Positions 1 through 6,331 of a DNA stretch of 9,725 nucleotides are shown here, one piece after another; position 1 is the first letter of the stretch, and every line of letters starts with the position of its first letter. This DNA is from VAZQ01 sp040510075 (GTDB lineage Bacteria; Pseudomonadota; Alphaproteobacteria; Rhizobiales; Xanthobacteraceae): NCBI GenBank assembly GCA_040510075.1, contig JBEVJT010000167.1:1-9725 (forward strand), given 5' to 3'. The notes under the pieces were generated by a model that searched no databases, was not told where the DNA came from, and saw nothing but the letters and a program-made list of their open reading frames with translations. A program made the translations under genes and the position numbers.

Positions 1-1
1 C

Positions 2-259
2 GATCTGCTCGAGGCGACGCCGCCCTTGGGTTTTGCGGGTGCCGCCGCGGTCGATGCGCAGGGGCGAATTGTCGGAATGGTAGAGCTGAAAAAGCCGGTG
101 CTGGCGAGCAGCGGTAATTCTGCTGCGCAGCAAGCCGCTTTCATCCCCGCGGCCGCAATCCGTTCCTTCCTTGCTGCGCAGAGAATTCCCGCAAATCAGG
201 CTCTGGCTGGTACCAGCGCCCAAGATTCCGTCGTGCGCGTGATCTGCGTTCGCAAGTAA
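2..259 (+). CDS. Trypsin-like/S1C peptidase-domain protein, C-terminal fragment (tentative)
   Basis: This reading frame is open from the left edge to a TAA at 257-259, so only the last 85 residues are present and the start lies outside the window. The visible segment reads GFAGAAAVDAQGRIVGMVEL, followed by a Ser/Ala/Gln-rich stretch and a segment FIPAAAIRSFL. That pattern of a strand, 'VDAQGRIVG' and later a 'I/VPAxxIRxFL' helix resembles the end of trypsin-like (S1C/Deg-type) peptidase domains, where the sequence after the catalytic serine loop reads 'xxDxxGxVVGI'. The usual GNSGGP serine loop is not recognisable here: the equivalent place reads GFAGAA. The protein may therefore be a non-catalytic relative, or my assignment may be wrong. 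It converges on the enoyl-CoA hydratase gene, with 19 bp between the two stop codons. The coding call is fairly safe; the family call is weak. Confidence 0.45.
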   Translation, partial: DLLEATPPLGFAGAAAVDAQGRIVGMVELKKPVLASSGNSAAQQAAFIPAAAIRSFLAAQRIPANQALAGTSAQDSVVRVICVRK

Positions 260-278
260 ACTGCAGCTGCAGCTCTCG

Positions 279-1052
279 TCACCTATGCGCAAAGCGGGCC
301 GGGCGTTTTTCGATGAATGCCTTCATTCCCTCTTTCTGATCCTGGGTGGCAAAGAGAGCGTGAAAGACGCGGCGCTCGAACAGTAGACCCTCGGCGAGGG
401 AACTCTCGAAAGCGCGATTAATCGCCTCTTTCGCGGTCTGCACGGAGGGCAGTGAAAGCGAGCCGATGGTTTCGGCGATTTTCATCGCTTCATCGAGCAG
501 GCTTGCCGCCGGCACTACGCGTGCCACCAGGCCCGAGCGCTCGGCTTCGGCTGCATCCATCATGCGGCCGGTCAGAACGAGATCCATCGCCTTCGACTTG
601 CCCACGGCGCGAATGAGCCTTTGCGTTCCCCCCATGCCCGGAATGACGCCGAGCTTGATTTCCGGTTGTCCGAACTTCGCATTATCCGCCGCAATGATGA
701 GGTCGCACATCATTGCCAGCTCGCAGCCCCCGCCCAGGGCAAAGCCCGCAACCGCGGCGACGATCGGCTTACGCACGCGCGTGAGCCGGTCGTAGTCGCC
801 GGCGAAGTTGCTCATGTTTGCTTCGAGATAGGTTTTTTCCGCCATCTCCTTGATGTCCGCCCCGGCGGCGAACGCGCGTTCCGAGCCGGTGAGGATGATG
901 CAGCCGATGTTGGTGTGGGCGTCGAAAGTCTCCGCCGCGCTAAGGAGCTCGTTCTTGATCTGCTCGTTCAGCGCGTTGAGCGCCTGCGGGCGATTGAGCC
1001 GGATGATCCCCACCCGTCCGCGCACCTCGACGGCAATTGTTTCATAGTTCAT
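279..1052 (-). CDS. Enoyl-CoA hydratase (crotonase family)
   Basis: This 257-residue protein is the normal length for a crotonase-fold enoyl-CoA hydratase, which hydrates trans-2-enoyl-CoA to 3-hydroxyacyl-CoA in fatty-acid beta-oxidation. The oxyanion-hole segment AFAAGADIKEM lies at about residues 60-70. The second segment, ALGGGCELAMMCD (105-117), carries the first catalytic glutamate, Glu111. FGQPEIKLGVIPGMGGTQR (127-145) carries the second, Glu131. Both acid residues of the rat mitochondrial hydratase are therefore conserved, which supports hydratase activity over other crotonase activities. The ATG at 1052 is chosen because the protein then begins MNYETIAVEV, as in the family, with a GGAG ribosome-binding site 7 bases upstream. 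The frame stays open much further upstream, but that part is antisense to or out of frame with mutM and not hydratase-like. It lies 52 bp behind mutM on the same strand, so co-transcription is likely. Confidence 0.94.
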   Translation of the reverse strand: MNYETIAVEVRGRVGIIRLNRPQALNALNEQIKNELLSAAETFDAHTNIGCIILTGSERAFAAGADIKEMAEKTYLEANMSNFAGDYDRLTRVRKPIVAAVAGFALGGGCELAMMCDLIIAADNAKFGQPEIKLGVIPGMGGTQRLIRAVGKSKAMDLVLTGRMMDAAEAERSGLVARVVPAASLLDEAMKIAETIGSLSLPSVQTAKEAINRAFESSLAEGLLFERRVFHALFATQDQKEGMKAFIEKRPARFAHR

Positions 1053-1104
1053 GACAGAGCTCCGTTCGGATATACGCGGTCGCTGGTTCTCATCTGTCCT
1101 CGTG

Positions 1105-1986
1105 TCAGTTCTGGCAGACCGGACAATAATAAGTCGAGCGGCCTCCCTGCACGATGCGCTTGATAGTGCCGCCGCAGCCGCGCCGCGGACATCGTTTTGC
1201 TTCCCGATCGTAGACGCGGAAATTGTGCTGAAACTCGCCCAAGGCGCCATCCGTGCGGCGGTGATCGCGCAGCGAAGAACCGCCCGCAGCGATGGCCTCG
1301 CCGAGCACCGCCTTGATCGCCTCGACCAGCGCCTGCGCACGCTCTGTTGCCGCGCCCGATCGCGCCGCGATGCTGCCGGCGCGCCGCTTCGGCGACAGGC
1401 GCGCGCGATGCAGTGCCTCGCAGACATAGATATTGCCAAGGCCGGCGACGATGCGCTGATCCGAGAGGGCCGCCTTGAGCGAGGTTTTCCTGCCGCGGCA
1501 GAGCCGCGCCAGCCGCTCGGCATTGAACGCACTGACGAGCGGCTCGGGTCCAAGCGCCTTGAGCAGCGGCTCCGCTTCCAGATTGCGCTTTAGCACGAGT
1601 TTCATCATCCCGAAGCGGCGCGGGTCGTTGAACGAGATCACCGCGCCGGAGGACATATGAAAAATCACGTGGTCATGCGCCGCATCGTTGCTGCGTTGAT
1701 AATGAAAGGCGCCGGGGATTTCTTCGCTCCGCCGCTGCGTGACGCGGAATGAGCCCGACATTCCCAGGTGCATCATCAGCACCTCGCCCGAGGCAAGCTC
1801 CGCGAGCAGATATTTGGCGCGGCGGCCGAGGTGCTTCACCGTCTGCCCGGTGAGCCGCGTGACAAAATCCTTGGGCAGTGGCCAGCGCAAATCGCCGCGG
1901 TGAGCGATGACTTTGCGAAAGCGCGCGTGCTCCATCACCGGAGCGAGTCCGCGCCGCACCGTCTCGACTTCCGGCAGTTCCGGCAT
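1105..1986 (-). CDS. mutM: Formamidopyrimidine-DNA glycosylase MutM/Fpg
   Basis: MutM is a bifunctional DNA glycosylase/AP lyase that removes 8-oxoguanine and formamidopyrimidines. The 293-residue protein begins MPELPEVETVRRGL. After Met removal, Pro2 is the Schiff-base nucleophile and Glu3 the catalytic acid. Lys58 in RRAKYLL is the conserved lysine of the N-terminal lobe. Further family motifs follow: HLGMSGSFRV, DPRRFGMM, GLGNIYVCEALHRARLSP (helix-two-turn-helix region) and GGSSLRDHR. The C-terminus holds a Cys4 zinc finger, CPRRGC followed after 16 residues by CPVC, with the DNA-contacting GRSTYYC segment. The start at 1986 is fixed by the need for Pro at position 2; an upstream in-frame start at 2043 would destroy the active site. 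A GAGGA element lies 10 bases before it. It is divergent from ubiE, a placement common in Rhizobiales as I recall. All catalytic residues are present. Confidence 0.97.
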   Translation of the reverse strand: MPELPEVETVRRGLAPVMEHARFRKVIAHRGDLRWPLPKDFVTRLTGQTVKHLGRRAKYLLAELASGEVLMMHLGMSGSFRVTQRRSEEIPGAFHYQRSNDAAHDHVIFHMSSGAVISFNDPRRFGMMKLVLKRNLEAEPLLKALGPEPLVSAFNAERLARLCRGRKTSLKAALSDQRIVAGLGNIYVCEALHRARLSPKRRAGSIAARSGAATERAQALVEAIKAVLGEAIAAGGSSLRDHRRTDGALGEFQHNFRVYDREAKRCPRRGCGGTIKRIVQGGRSTYYCPVCQN

Positions 1987-2048
1987 GTTTCCGTATTCCT
2001 CGGCGCAGAGATAGCGGGGCTCGCTGCTCCGCGCTATGGTCATCAGTG
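1987..2048. promoter_or_regulatory. Divergent mutM / ubiE intergenic region
   Basis: These 62 bp separate the divergent start codons of mutM (1986, minus) and ubiE (2049, plus). Both transcription units therefore probably start in or near this gap, possibly overlapping the opposite gene's 5' end. The mutM side has a purine-rich GAGGA and GGAA stretch just upstream of its ATG. The ubiE side has no clear Shine-Dalgarno sequence. I do not see a convincing -35/-10 pair or a strong palindrome; the assignment rests on gene orientation only. Confidence 0.4.
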
Positions 2049-2804
2049 ATGCTCACGCGCGACCAAAAAACTCCGTTCGATTTCCAGGAGCGAGTGCCAC
2101 AAAGGCGGCAGGTGCAAGTCGATGCCATCTTTGCCGATGTGGCAGTCCGCTACGATCTGATGAACGATCTCATGTCCGGTGGGCTCCACCGCGCCTGGAA
2201 GGACACGCTGGTCACCGCCGTCAATCCGCCCAAGGATGCGCGACCGTTCGCGGTCTTGGACCTTGCCGGCGGCACCGGCGACGTCGCCTTGCGCATTGCG
2301 GCTGCCGGCGGGGCGGGCACGCGCTGCGCCGTCGCCGACATCAATGCGGAAATGCTCGCCATCGGCGGAGCGCGCGCCTACGAGTACGGCTACGATATCT
2401 CCTTCATCGAGGCCAATGCCGAAGCGCTGCCCTTCCGCGAGCGCAGCTTTGATGCAGTGACCGTTGCCTTCGGCATCCGCAACGTGCCGCAGATCGAGAC
2501 AGCACTGAAAGAAGCGCACCGCGTGCTGCGGATCGGCGGCCGTTTCCTGTGCCTGGAGTTTTCCAACGCGGACGTGCCCGGCTTCGCCGCTCTCTATGAA
2601 TTGTATTCGTCCACTGTCATTCCGCTGCTCGGGCGGGTCGTGGCGCACAACGAGGAGGCATACCGCTATCTCGTCGAATCGATCCGCCGTTTCCCGCCTC
2701 CGCCGACGTTTGCGAGCATGATGCGCGCGGCGGGATTTGCGCGCGCGCGGTTCGAGCGGATGAGCGGCGGCATCGTCACGGTATATTCCGGCTGGCGGTT
2801 GTGA
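2049..2804 (+). CDS. ubiE: Ubiquinone/menaquinone C-methyltransferase UbiE
   Basis: UbiE is a SAM-dependent C-methyltransferase of quinone biosynthesis (2-polyprenyl-6-methoxy-1,4-benzoquinol methylation, and demethylmenaquinone in species that have it). The 251-residue length is typical. The family signature region VRYDLMNDLMSGGLHRAWK is near residues 33-51. SAM motif I, DLAGGTGDVALRI, starts at Asp71. The later motifs EALPF, the phrase DAVTVAFGIRNVP and the segment EAHRVLRIGGRFLCLEFS match UbiE/COQ5 closely. The C-terminal GIVTVYSGWRL end is also typical. A GTG at 2046 directly precedes the ATG at 2049; I chose the ATG, but the difference is one residue and neither has a strong ribosome-binding site. 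The stop overlaps the ubiB start (GTGA at 2801-2804), implying translational coupling. As first gene of the plus-strand cluster it marks the likely operon promoter. Confidence 0.96.
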   Translation: MLTRDQKTPFDFQERVPQRRQVQVDAIFADVAVRYDLMNDLMSGGLHRAWKDTLVTAVNPPKDARPFAVLDLAGGTGDVALRIAAAGGAGTRCAVADINAEMLAIGGARAYEYGYDISFIEANAEALPFRERSFDAVTVAFGIRNVPQIETALKEAHRVLRIGGRFLCLEFSNADVPGFAALYELYSSTVIPLLGRVVAHNEEAYRYLVESIRRFPPPPTFASMMRAAGFARARFERMSGGIVTVYSGWRL

Positions 2805-4378
2805 TCGCAAGCCTGTGGCATTTGTCGCGGCTCTCCCGCGCAGGCTTCGTGTTTGCGCGCGAGGGGGCCCTTGCAACCGTCGACGCGAGCCGCATGCCGT
2901 TTCCGGCACGCGCGGCGCTCGCGCTCGCCCGCCTGATCGAGCGGCCGGCGAGCAGCGGCGGCAATCGGGTCGCCGCTGCGCTCACCCGTCTCGGTCCCAC
3001 CTATGTGAAGCTGGGTCAGTTCCTTGCCACGCGGCCCGACGTCGTCGGGGTGGCGCTCGCGCAGGATCTTGAGACGCTGCAGGACAAGATGCAGCCGTTT
3101 CCGCAAAGGGAGGCAGAGCGTGCCATCGAAATCAGTTTGGGCAAGCCACTGCGCGAAGTCTTTGTTTCTTTCGGCCCCGCCATTGCGGCAGCATCGATCG
3201 CGCAGGTGCACCGGGCGGAAATGGCGAGCAACGGCTCGCGCCGGCCGGTTGCGGTCAAGGTGTTGCGTCCCGGGATAGAGCGCCGATTCAACGCCGAGAT
3301 CGGTGCCTTTGCGGCTGTCGCGCGGCAGGCCGAGCGATTTTCGGCTGAGGCGCAGCGGCTTCGACTTGTCGAGGTCGTGGATACGCTGCGGCGCACGGTG
3401 GCGCTCGAAATGGATTTGCGCTTCGAGGGCGCGGCACTCTCGGAAATGGCGGAGAACACCAAAAACGATCCGGATTTCCGCGTGCCCGCGGTGGACTGGG
3501 ACCGCACCGCCCGAGATGTGCTCACCCTCGAATGGATCGATGCCATTGCGCTCTCCGATCGCGCGCGCATCGAGGCGAAGGGGCTCGATCTCAAGCAGCT
3601 TGCGCGCGCAGTGGTCCAGACGTTTCTACGGCATGCGTTGCGCGATGGCTTCTTTCACGCCGACATGCACCCGGGAAATCTGTTTGTGGACGAGGCCGGA
3701 GAACTGGTTGCCGTCGATTTCGGCATCATGGGAAGGCTCGGGCCCAAGGAGCGGCGGTTTCTTGCAGAGATCCTCTACGGCTTCATCACGCGTAATTACT
3801 ACCGCACTGCCGAGGTTCATTTCGAAGCGGGTTACGTGCCGCCGCACCATTCGGTTGCGAGCTTCGCCCAGGCCATTCGCGCCATCGGCGAGCCGATCCA
3901 CAACCGCACCGCCGAAGAGATCTCGATGGCGCGGCTGTTCATGCTGCTTTTCGAGATCACCGGGCTCTTCGACATGCGCACGCGGCCCGAGCTTTTGCTC
4001 CTGCAAAAGACCATGGTGGTGGTCGAGGGAGTGGCGCGGAGCCTTGATCCCAAGCTCGACATCTGGGCGGCTGCGGAGCCGGTGGTGCGAGAGTGGATCG
4101 AGCGCCATCTCGGGCCCCTCGGCAGCCTCGAAACTGCCGCGGAGGGCATGACCGAGATCGGGCAGGTTTTCGGGCGCCTGCCTGCACTGCTTACCCGCGC
4201 CGCCGCGCTTACCGCGCAGCTCGATTTGATCACGCGCAATGGTCTTGTGCTGGCGCCGGAGACCGCTGCGGAGATCGGGCGCGCGGAGGCGCGCCGCAAC
4301 CGCGGCAGCACCGTTGCGCTCTGGGTGATCGTGGGACTGCTCGCCTGGCTTGTTGTCCTTTTGCTCAATAGCATGTGA
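2801..4378 (+). CDS. ubiB: UbiB, ABC1/ADCK-type atypical kinase for ubiquinone biosynthesis
   Basis: UbiB is a membrane-associated ABC1/ADCK/UbiB-family protein needed for ubiquinone biosynthesis. The family are atypical kinase/ATPases thought to help handle lipid quinone precursors. The 525-residue protein shows the hallmark KxGQ motif (KLGQ, 70-73) in the N-terminal extension. It then has the Ala-rich nucleotide loop AAASIAQVHRAE (about 129-140), the VAVKVLRPG strand with Lys153, the catalytic-loop equivalent HADMHPGN (286-293) and the metal-binding DFG with Asp306. The C-terminal residues 503-523 form a hydrophobic segment (VALWVIVGLLAWLVVLLL), a likely membrane anchor. The GTG start at 2801 overlaps the ubiE stop; a GGCGG stretch precedes it, and the protein start MIASLWHLSRL fits the family. 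The stop codon lies inside the large inverted repeat before coaBC. Confidence 0.96.
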   Translation: MIASLWHLSRLSRAGFVFAREGALATVDASRMPFPARAALALARLIERPASSGGNRVAAALTRLGPTYVKLGQFLATRPDVVGVALAQDLETLQDKMQPFPQREAERAIEISLGKPLREVFVSFGPAIAAASIAQVHRAEMASNGSRRPVAVKVLRPGIERRFNAEIGAFAAVARQAERFSAEAQRLRLVEVVDTLRRTVALEMDLRFEGAALSEMAENTKNDPDFRVPAVDWDRTARDVLTLEWIDAIALSDRARIEAKGLDLKQLARAVVQTFLRHALRDGFFHADMHPGNLFVDEAGELVAVDFGIMGRLGPKERRFLAEILYGFITRNYYRTAEVHFEAGYVPPHHSVASFAQAIRAIGEPIHNRTAEEISMARLFMLLFEITGLFDMRTRPELLLLQKTMVVVEGVARSLDPKLDIWAAAEPVVREWIERHLGPLGSLETAAEGMTEIGQVFGRLPALLTRAAALTAQLDLITRNGLVLAPETAAEIGRAEARRNRGSTVALWVIVGLLAWLVVLLLNSM

Positions 4379-4408
4379 TTGCATTGATTGCATTGCAATC
4401 ACATGCTA
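4369..4408. promoter_or_regulatory. Perfect 15-bp inverted repeat with three 9-bp-spaced octamers; candidate operator of coaBC
   Basis: The left arm is 4369-4383 (TAGCATGTGATTGCA) and the right arm 4394-4408 (TGCAATCACATGCTA). They are exact reverse complements separated by 10 bp. The core consists of TGATTGCA at 4376-4383, the same octamer again at 4385-4392, and its inverse TGCAATCA at 4394-4401. The octamers are separated by single T residues, giving a strict 9-bp period, and the set is flanked by CATG on both sides. It is an AT-rich island in GC-rich DNA, contains the ubiB stop codon and ends 11 bp before the coaBC ATG. Closely spaced short subsites are typical operators for ribbon-helix-helix proteins, and the next gene encodes such a domain. 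In RNA it could also form a hairpin, but no U-tract follows, so a terminator is unlikely. Binding is inferred. Confidence 0.6.
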
Positions 4409-4419
4409 CAGAGTCCTCG

Positions 4420-5814
4420 ATGGCCAGCATCACCATTCGCCAGCTCGATGAGGCGTTGAAAACCGCGCTGCGGCTACGCGCCGTCGCGCACGGCCGCTCC
4501 ATGGAAGACGAGGTGCGCACGATCCTTCGCAGTGCTGCGGCTGCGGAGCCGGCACGCGCAGTCGCGGCACCACTTGACCATCAGCCCAAGACGGACGCGA
4601 CCCAGCCGCGCGTCCTCCTCATCATCGGCGGCGGGATTGCAGCATATAAATCGCTCGATCTCATTCGTCGGCTCAAAGAGCGCTCGATCACCGTGCGCTG
4701 CATCCTCACCCGCGCGGCACAACAGTTCATCACGCCCTTGTCGGCGGGCGCGTTGTCCGGTGGGCGGGTGTTCACCGACCTGTTCGACACTGCGGCCGAA
4801 TTTGACGTCGGCCATATCCGGCTTGCGCGCGAGGCCGACGCGATCGTGGTCGCGCCGGCAACCGCCGATCTGATCGCGAAAATGGCAAACGGCCTCTCTG
4901 ACGATCTTGCCTCCGCCGTGCTCCTCGCTACGCGCGCGAGCGTGCTCGTTGCCCCGGCGATGAATCCCGCCATGTGGCATCACCCGGCCACGCGCCGCAA
5001 CGTGGAAGCGCTCACAGTCGCCGGCATCAAACTGGTCGGACCGAACGCAGGCGAGATGGCGGAGGAAGGCGAGGGAGGTTTCGGGCGCATGGCCGAACCG
5101 CTCGAAATTGTTGCGGTGCTCTTGCCTTTGCTCACGCCCGTGCGGGGCCAAGGCCTGCTCGCCGGCAAGCGTGTGCTGGTGACGTCAGGTCCCACTCATG
5201 AGCCGCTCGATCCCGTGCGCTTCATCGCGAACCGCTCGTCCGGCAAACAGGGACACGCGATTGCTGCTGCCGCGGCCGCCGAAGGCGCGGAAGCCACTCT
5301 AGTCAGCGGCCCCGTGGCGCTGCCGGATCCGCCCGGCGTCCAGACGGTCAAAGTGGAAACCGCGCAGGAGATGCTTTCCGCGGTGACGAAGGCACTGCCT
5401 GTCGATGCCGCGATATTCGCAGCGGCCGTCGCCGACTGGCGCCCCGAGAAGCAGAAATCCCAAAAAATGAAGAAGGAGCGCGGCAGCACGCCGCCCATCC
5501 GTGTCGTCGAGAACCCCGACATCCTCGCAACCGTGGCGCATTCCAAGAATGCGCGCCCCCAACTCGTCATCGGCTTTGCGGCGGAGACCGAGCACATTAT
5601 TGAAAATGCCAAGGCCAAGCTCGCGCGCAAGGGCTGCGATTGGATCGTGGCCAATGATGTATCGGCGGCATCGGGCGTGATGGGCAGCGATGTCAATCGC
5701 GTTCATCTCGTGAGCAGGCACGGCTGCGAGTCATGGCCGCCTCAGAGCAAGGATGCGGTCGCGCACGCTCTGGTAGCGCGCATGGCCCAGGCGCTGTCCG
5801 AGAAGCGCGCGTGA
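4420..5814 (+). CDS. coaBC: CoaBC (phosphopantothenoylcysteine synthetase/decarboxylase) with N-terminal FitA-like ribbon-helix-helix domain
   Basis: CoaBC ligates cysteine to 4'-phosphopantothenate (CTP-dependent CoaB) and decarboxylates the product with FMN (CoaC), giving 4'-phosphopantetheine for CoA. Residues 1-38 form a FitA/VapB-type ribbon-helix-helix domain: strand SITIRQLD, helix with LRLRAVAHGRSMEDEVR. A roughly 25-residue Ala/Pro linker follows. CoaC begins near Arg64, with His132 in VGHIRLAREAD and PAMN at 179-182. Its clamp loop (GEMAEEGEGGFGRM, 211-224) lacks the cysteine of E. coli Dfp. CoaB includes the segments SGPTHEPLDPVRFIANRSSG (Asn271), AAVADWRPE and KMKKE (Lys351/352). 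The frame from the RHH domain through both catalytic domains is continuous, and I see no plausible later start for CoaC alone. The ATG at 4420 fits the family start MASITIR, with a weak AGAG 6 bases before it. A GTG at 4375, overlapping the ubiB stop, would add 15 residues but has no ribosome-binding site. Confidence 0.93.
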   Translation: MASITIRQLDEALKTALRLRAVAHGRSMEDEVRTILRSAAAAEPARAVAAPLDHQPKTDATQPRVLLIIGGGIAAYKSLDLIRRLKERSITVRCILTRAAQQFITPLSAGALSGGRVFTDLFDTAAEFDVGHIRLAREADAIVVAPATADLIAKMANGLSDDLASAVLLATRASVLVAPAMNPAMWHHPATRRNVEALTVAGIKLVGPNAGEMAEEGEGGFGRMAEPLEIVAVLLPLLTPVRGQGLLAGKRVLVTSGPTHEPLDPVRFIANRSSGKQGHAIAAAAAAEGAEATLVSGPVALPDPPGVQTVKVETAQEMLSAVTKALPVDAAIFAAAVADWRPEKQKSQKMKKERGSTPPIRVVENPDILATVAHSKNARPQLVIGFAAETEHIIENAKAKLARKGCDWIVANDVSAASGVMGSDVNRVHLVSRHGCESWPPQSKDAVAHALVARMAQALSEKRA

Positions 5815-6287
5815 AAAAAGTCGACGTCCGCGTACTGCGCCTACCGCACGGCAGCGGCCTGCCGCTGCCCGATTATCAAACTGAGCTTGCCGCGGGGTTC
5901 GATCTGCTCGCCGCGGTCCCGCCCGACGCGCCGGTGCAGATTCCTCCCGGTGAGCGCGCCATCATCCCCACCGGGATTGCGCTGGCGCTGCCGGCCGGGG
6001 TCGAGGGCCAGGTCAGGCCGCGTTCCGGCCTTGCCGCCCGGCATGGAGTCACGGTGTTGAACGCGCCCGGCACCATCGACGCCGATTTTCGCGGCGAGGT
6101 GCAGGTCATTCTCGTCAATCTTGGTGCCGAAACTTTCGTCGTGGATCGCGGCGCGCGCATCGCACAAATGATATTCGCCAATACGTTATCGGTGATGCTT
6201 CGGGAAGTTGAAAAACTTGATGAAACTTCGCGCGGAGTTGGGGGTTTAGGTTCTACGGGCACCGGGCAGGAGCGGCGGGCCGATTAG
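5811..6287 (+). CDS. dut: Trimeric dUTPase (dUTP diphosphatase)
   Basis: Dut hydrolyses dUTP to dUMP and pyrophosphate, keeping uracil out of DNA and supplying dUMP for thymidylate synthesis. The 158-residue protein has the five motifs of trimeric dUTPases: AAGFDLLA (27-34), PRSGLA (70-75), NAPGTIDADFRGEV (84-97, catalytic Asp90), RGARIAQMIF (113-122) and RGVGGLGSTG (141-150). In motif 5 the usually conserved phenylalanine (GFGSTG), which stacks over the uracil, is leucine at 146, encoded by TTA, a codon expected to be rare in this GC-rich DNA. The GTG at 5811 overlaps the coaBC stop (GTGA) and is preceded by a good GAGAAG ribosome-binding site 6 bases upstream. An in-frame ATG at 5733 lies inside coaBC and adds no family-like sequence. 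The order coaBC-dut is a common alphaproteobacterial pair. Confidence 0.95.
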   Translation: MKKVDVRVLRLPHGSGLPLPDYQTELAAGFDLLAAVPPDAPVQIPPGERAIIPTGIALALPAGVEGQVRPRSGLAARHGVTVLNAPGTIDADFRGEVQVILVNLGAETFVVDRGARIAQMIFANTLSVMLREVEKLDETSRGVGGLGSTGTGQERRAD

Positions 6288-6331
6288 TCGGTCTGGCATC
6301 CCAGCGCAGACCATCAGTGCAGGACCTGCTC

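Noticed and set aside
261..272. Palindrome CTGCAGCTGCAG between the convergent stops, as a terminator
   Set aside because: It is short, self-overlapping and lacks a T-run on either strand; not enough to call a terminator.
1053..1553. Long N-terminal extension of the enoyl-CoA hydratase frame
   Set aside because: The extra 167 residues are Arg/Ser-rich, overlap the C-terminal part of mutM in another frame and have no family resemblance; the start at 1052 has a ribosome-binding site and the family-like MNYETI N-terminus.
2043..2909. Long minus-strand open frames opposite ubiE and ubiB
   Set aside because: They lie entirely against well-supported genes, have Arg/His-rich low-complexity composition and no recognisable motifs; they are typical antisense frames of GC-rich DNA.
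3303..4151. 282-codon plus-strand open frame inside ubiB
   Set aside because: Same-strand shadow frame with Arg/Ser-rich composition over a fully conserved UbiB kinase domain.
4375..4608. FitAB/VapBC-type toxin-antitoxin locus
   Set aside because: Only the antitoxin-like RHH domain exists and it is fused to CoaBC; no PIN-domain toxin follows, the next gene is dut.
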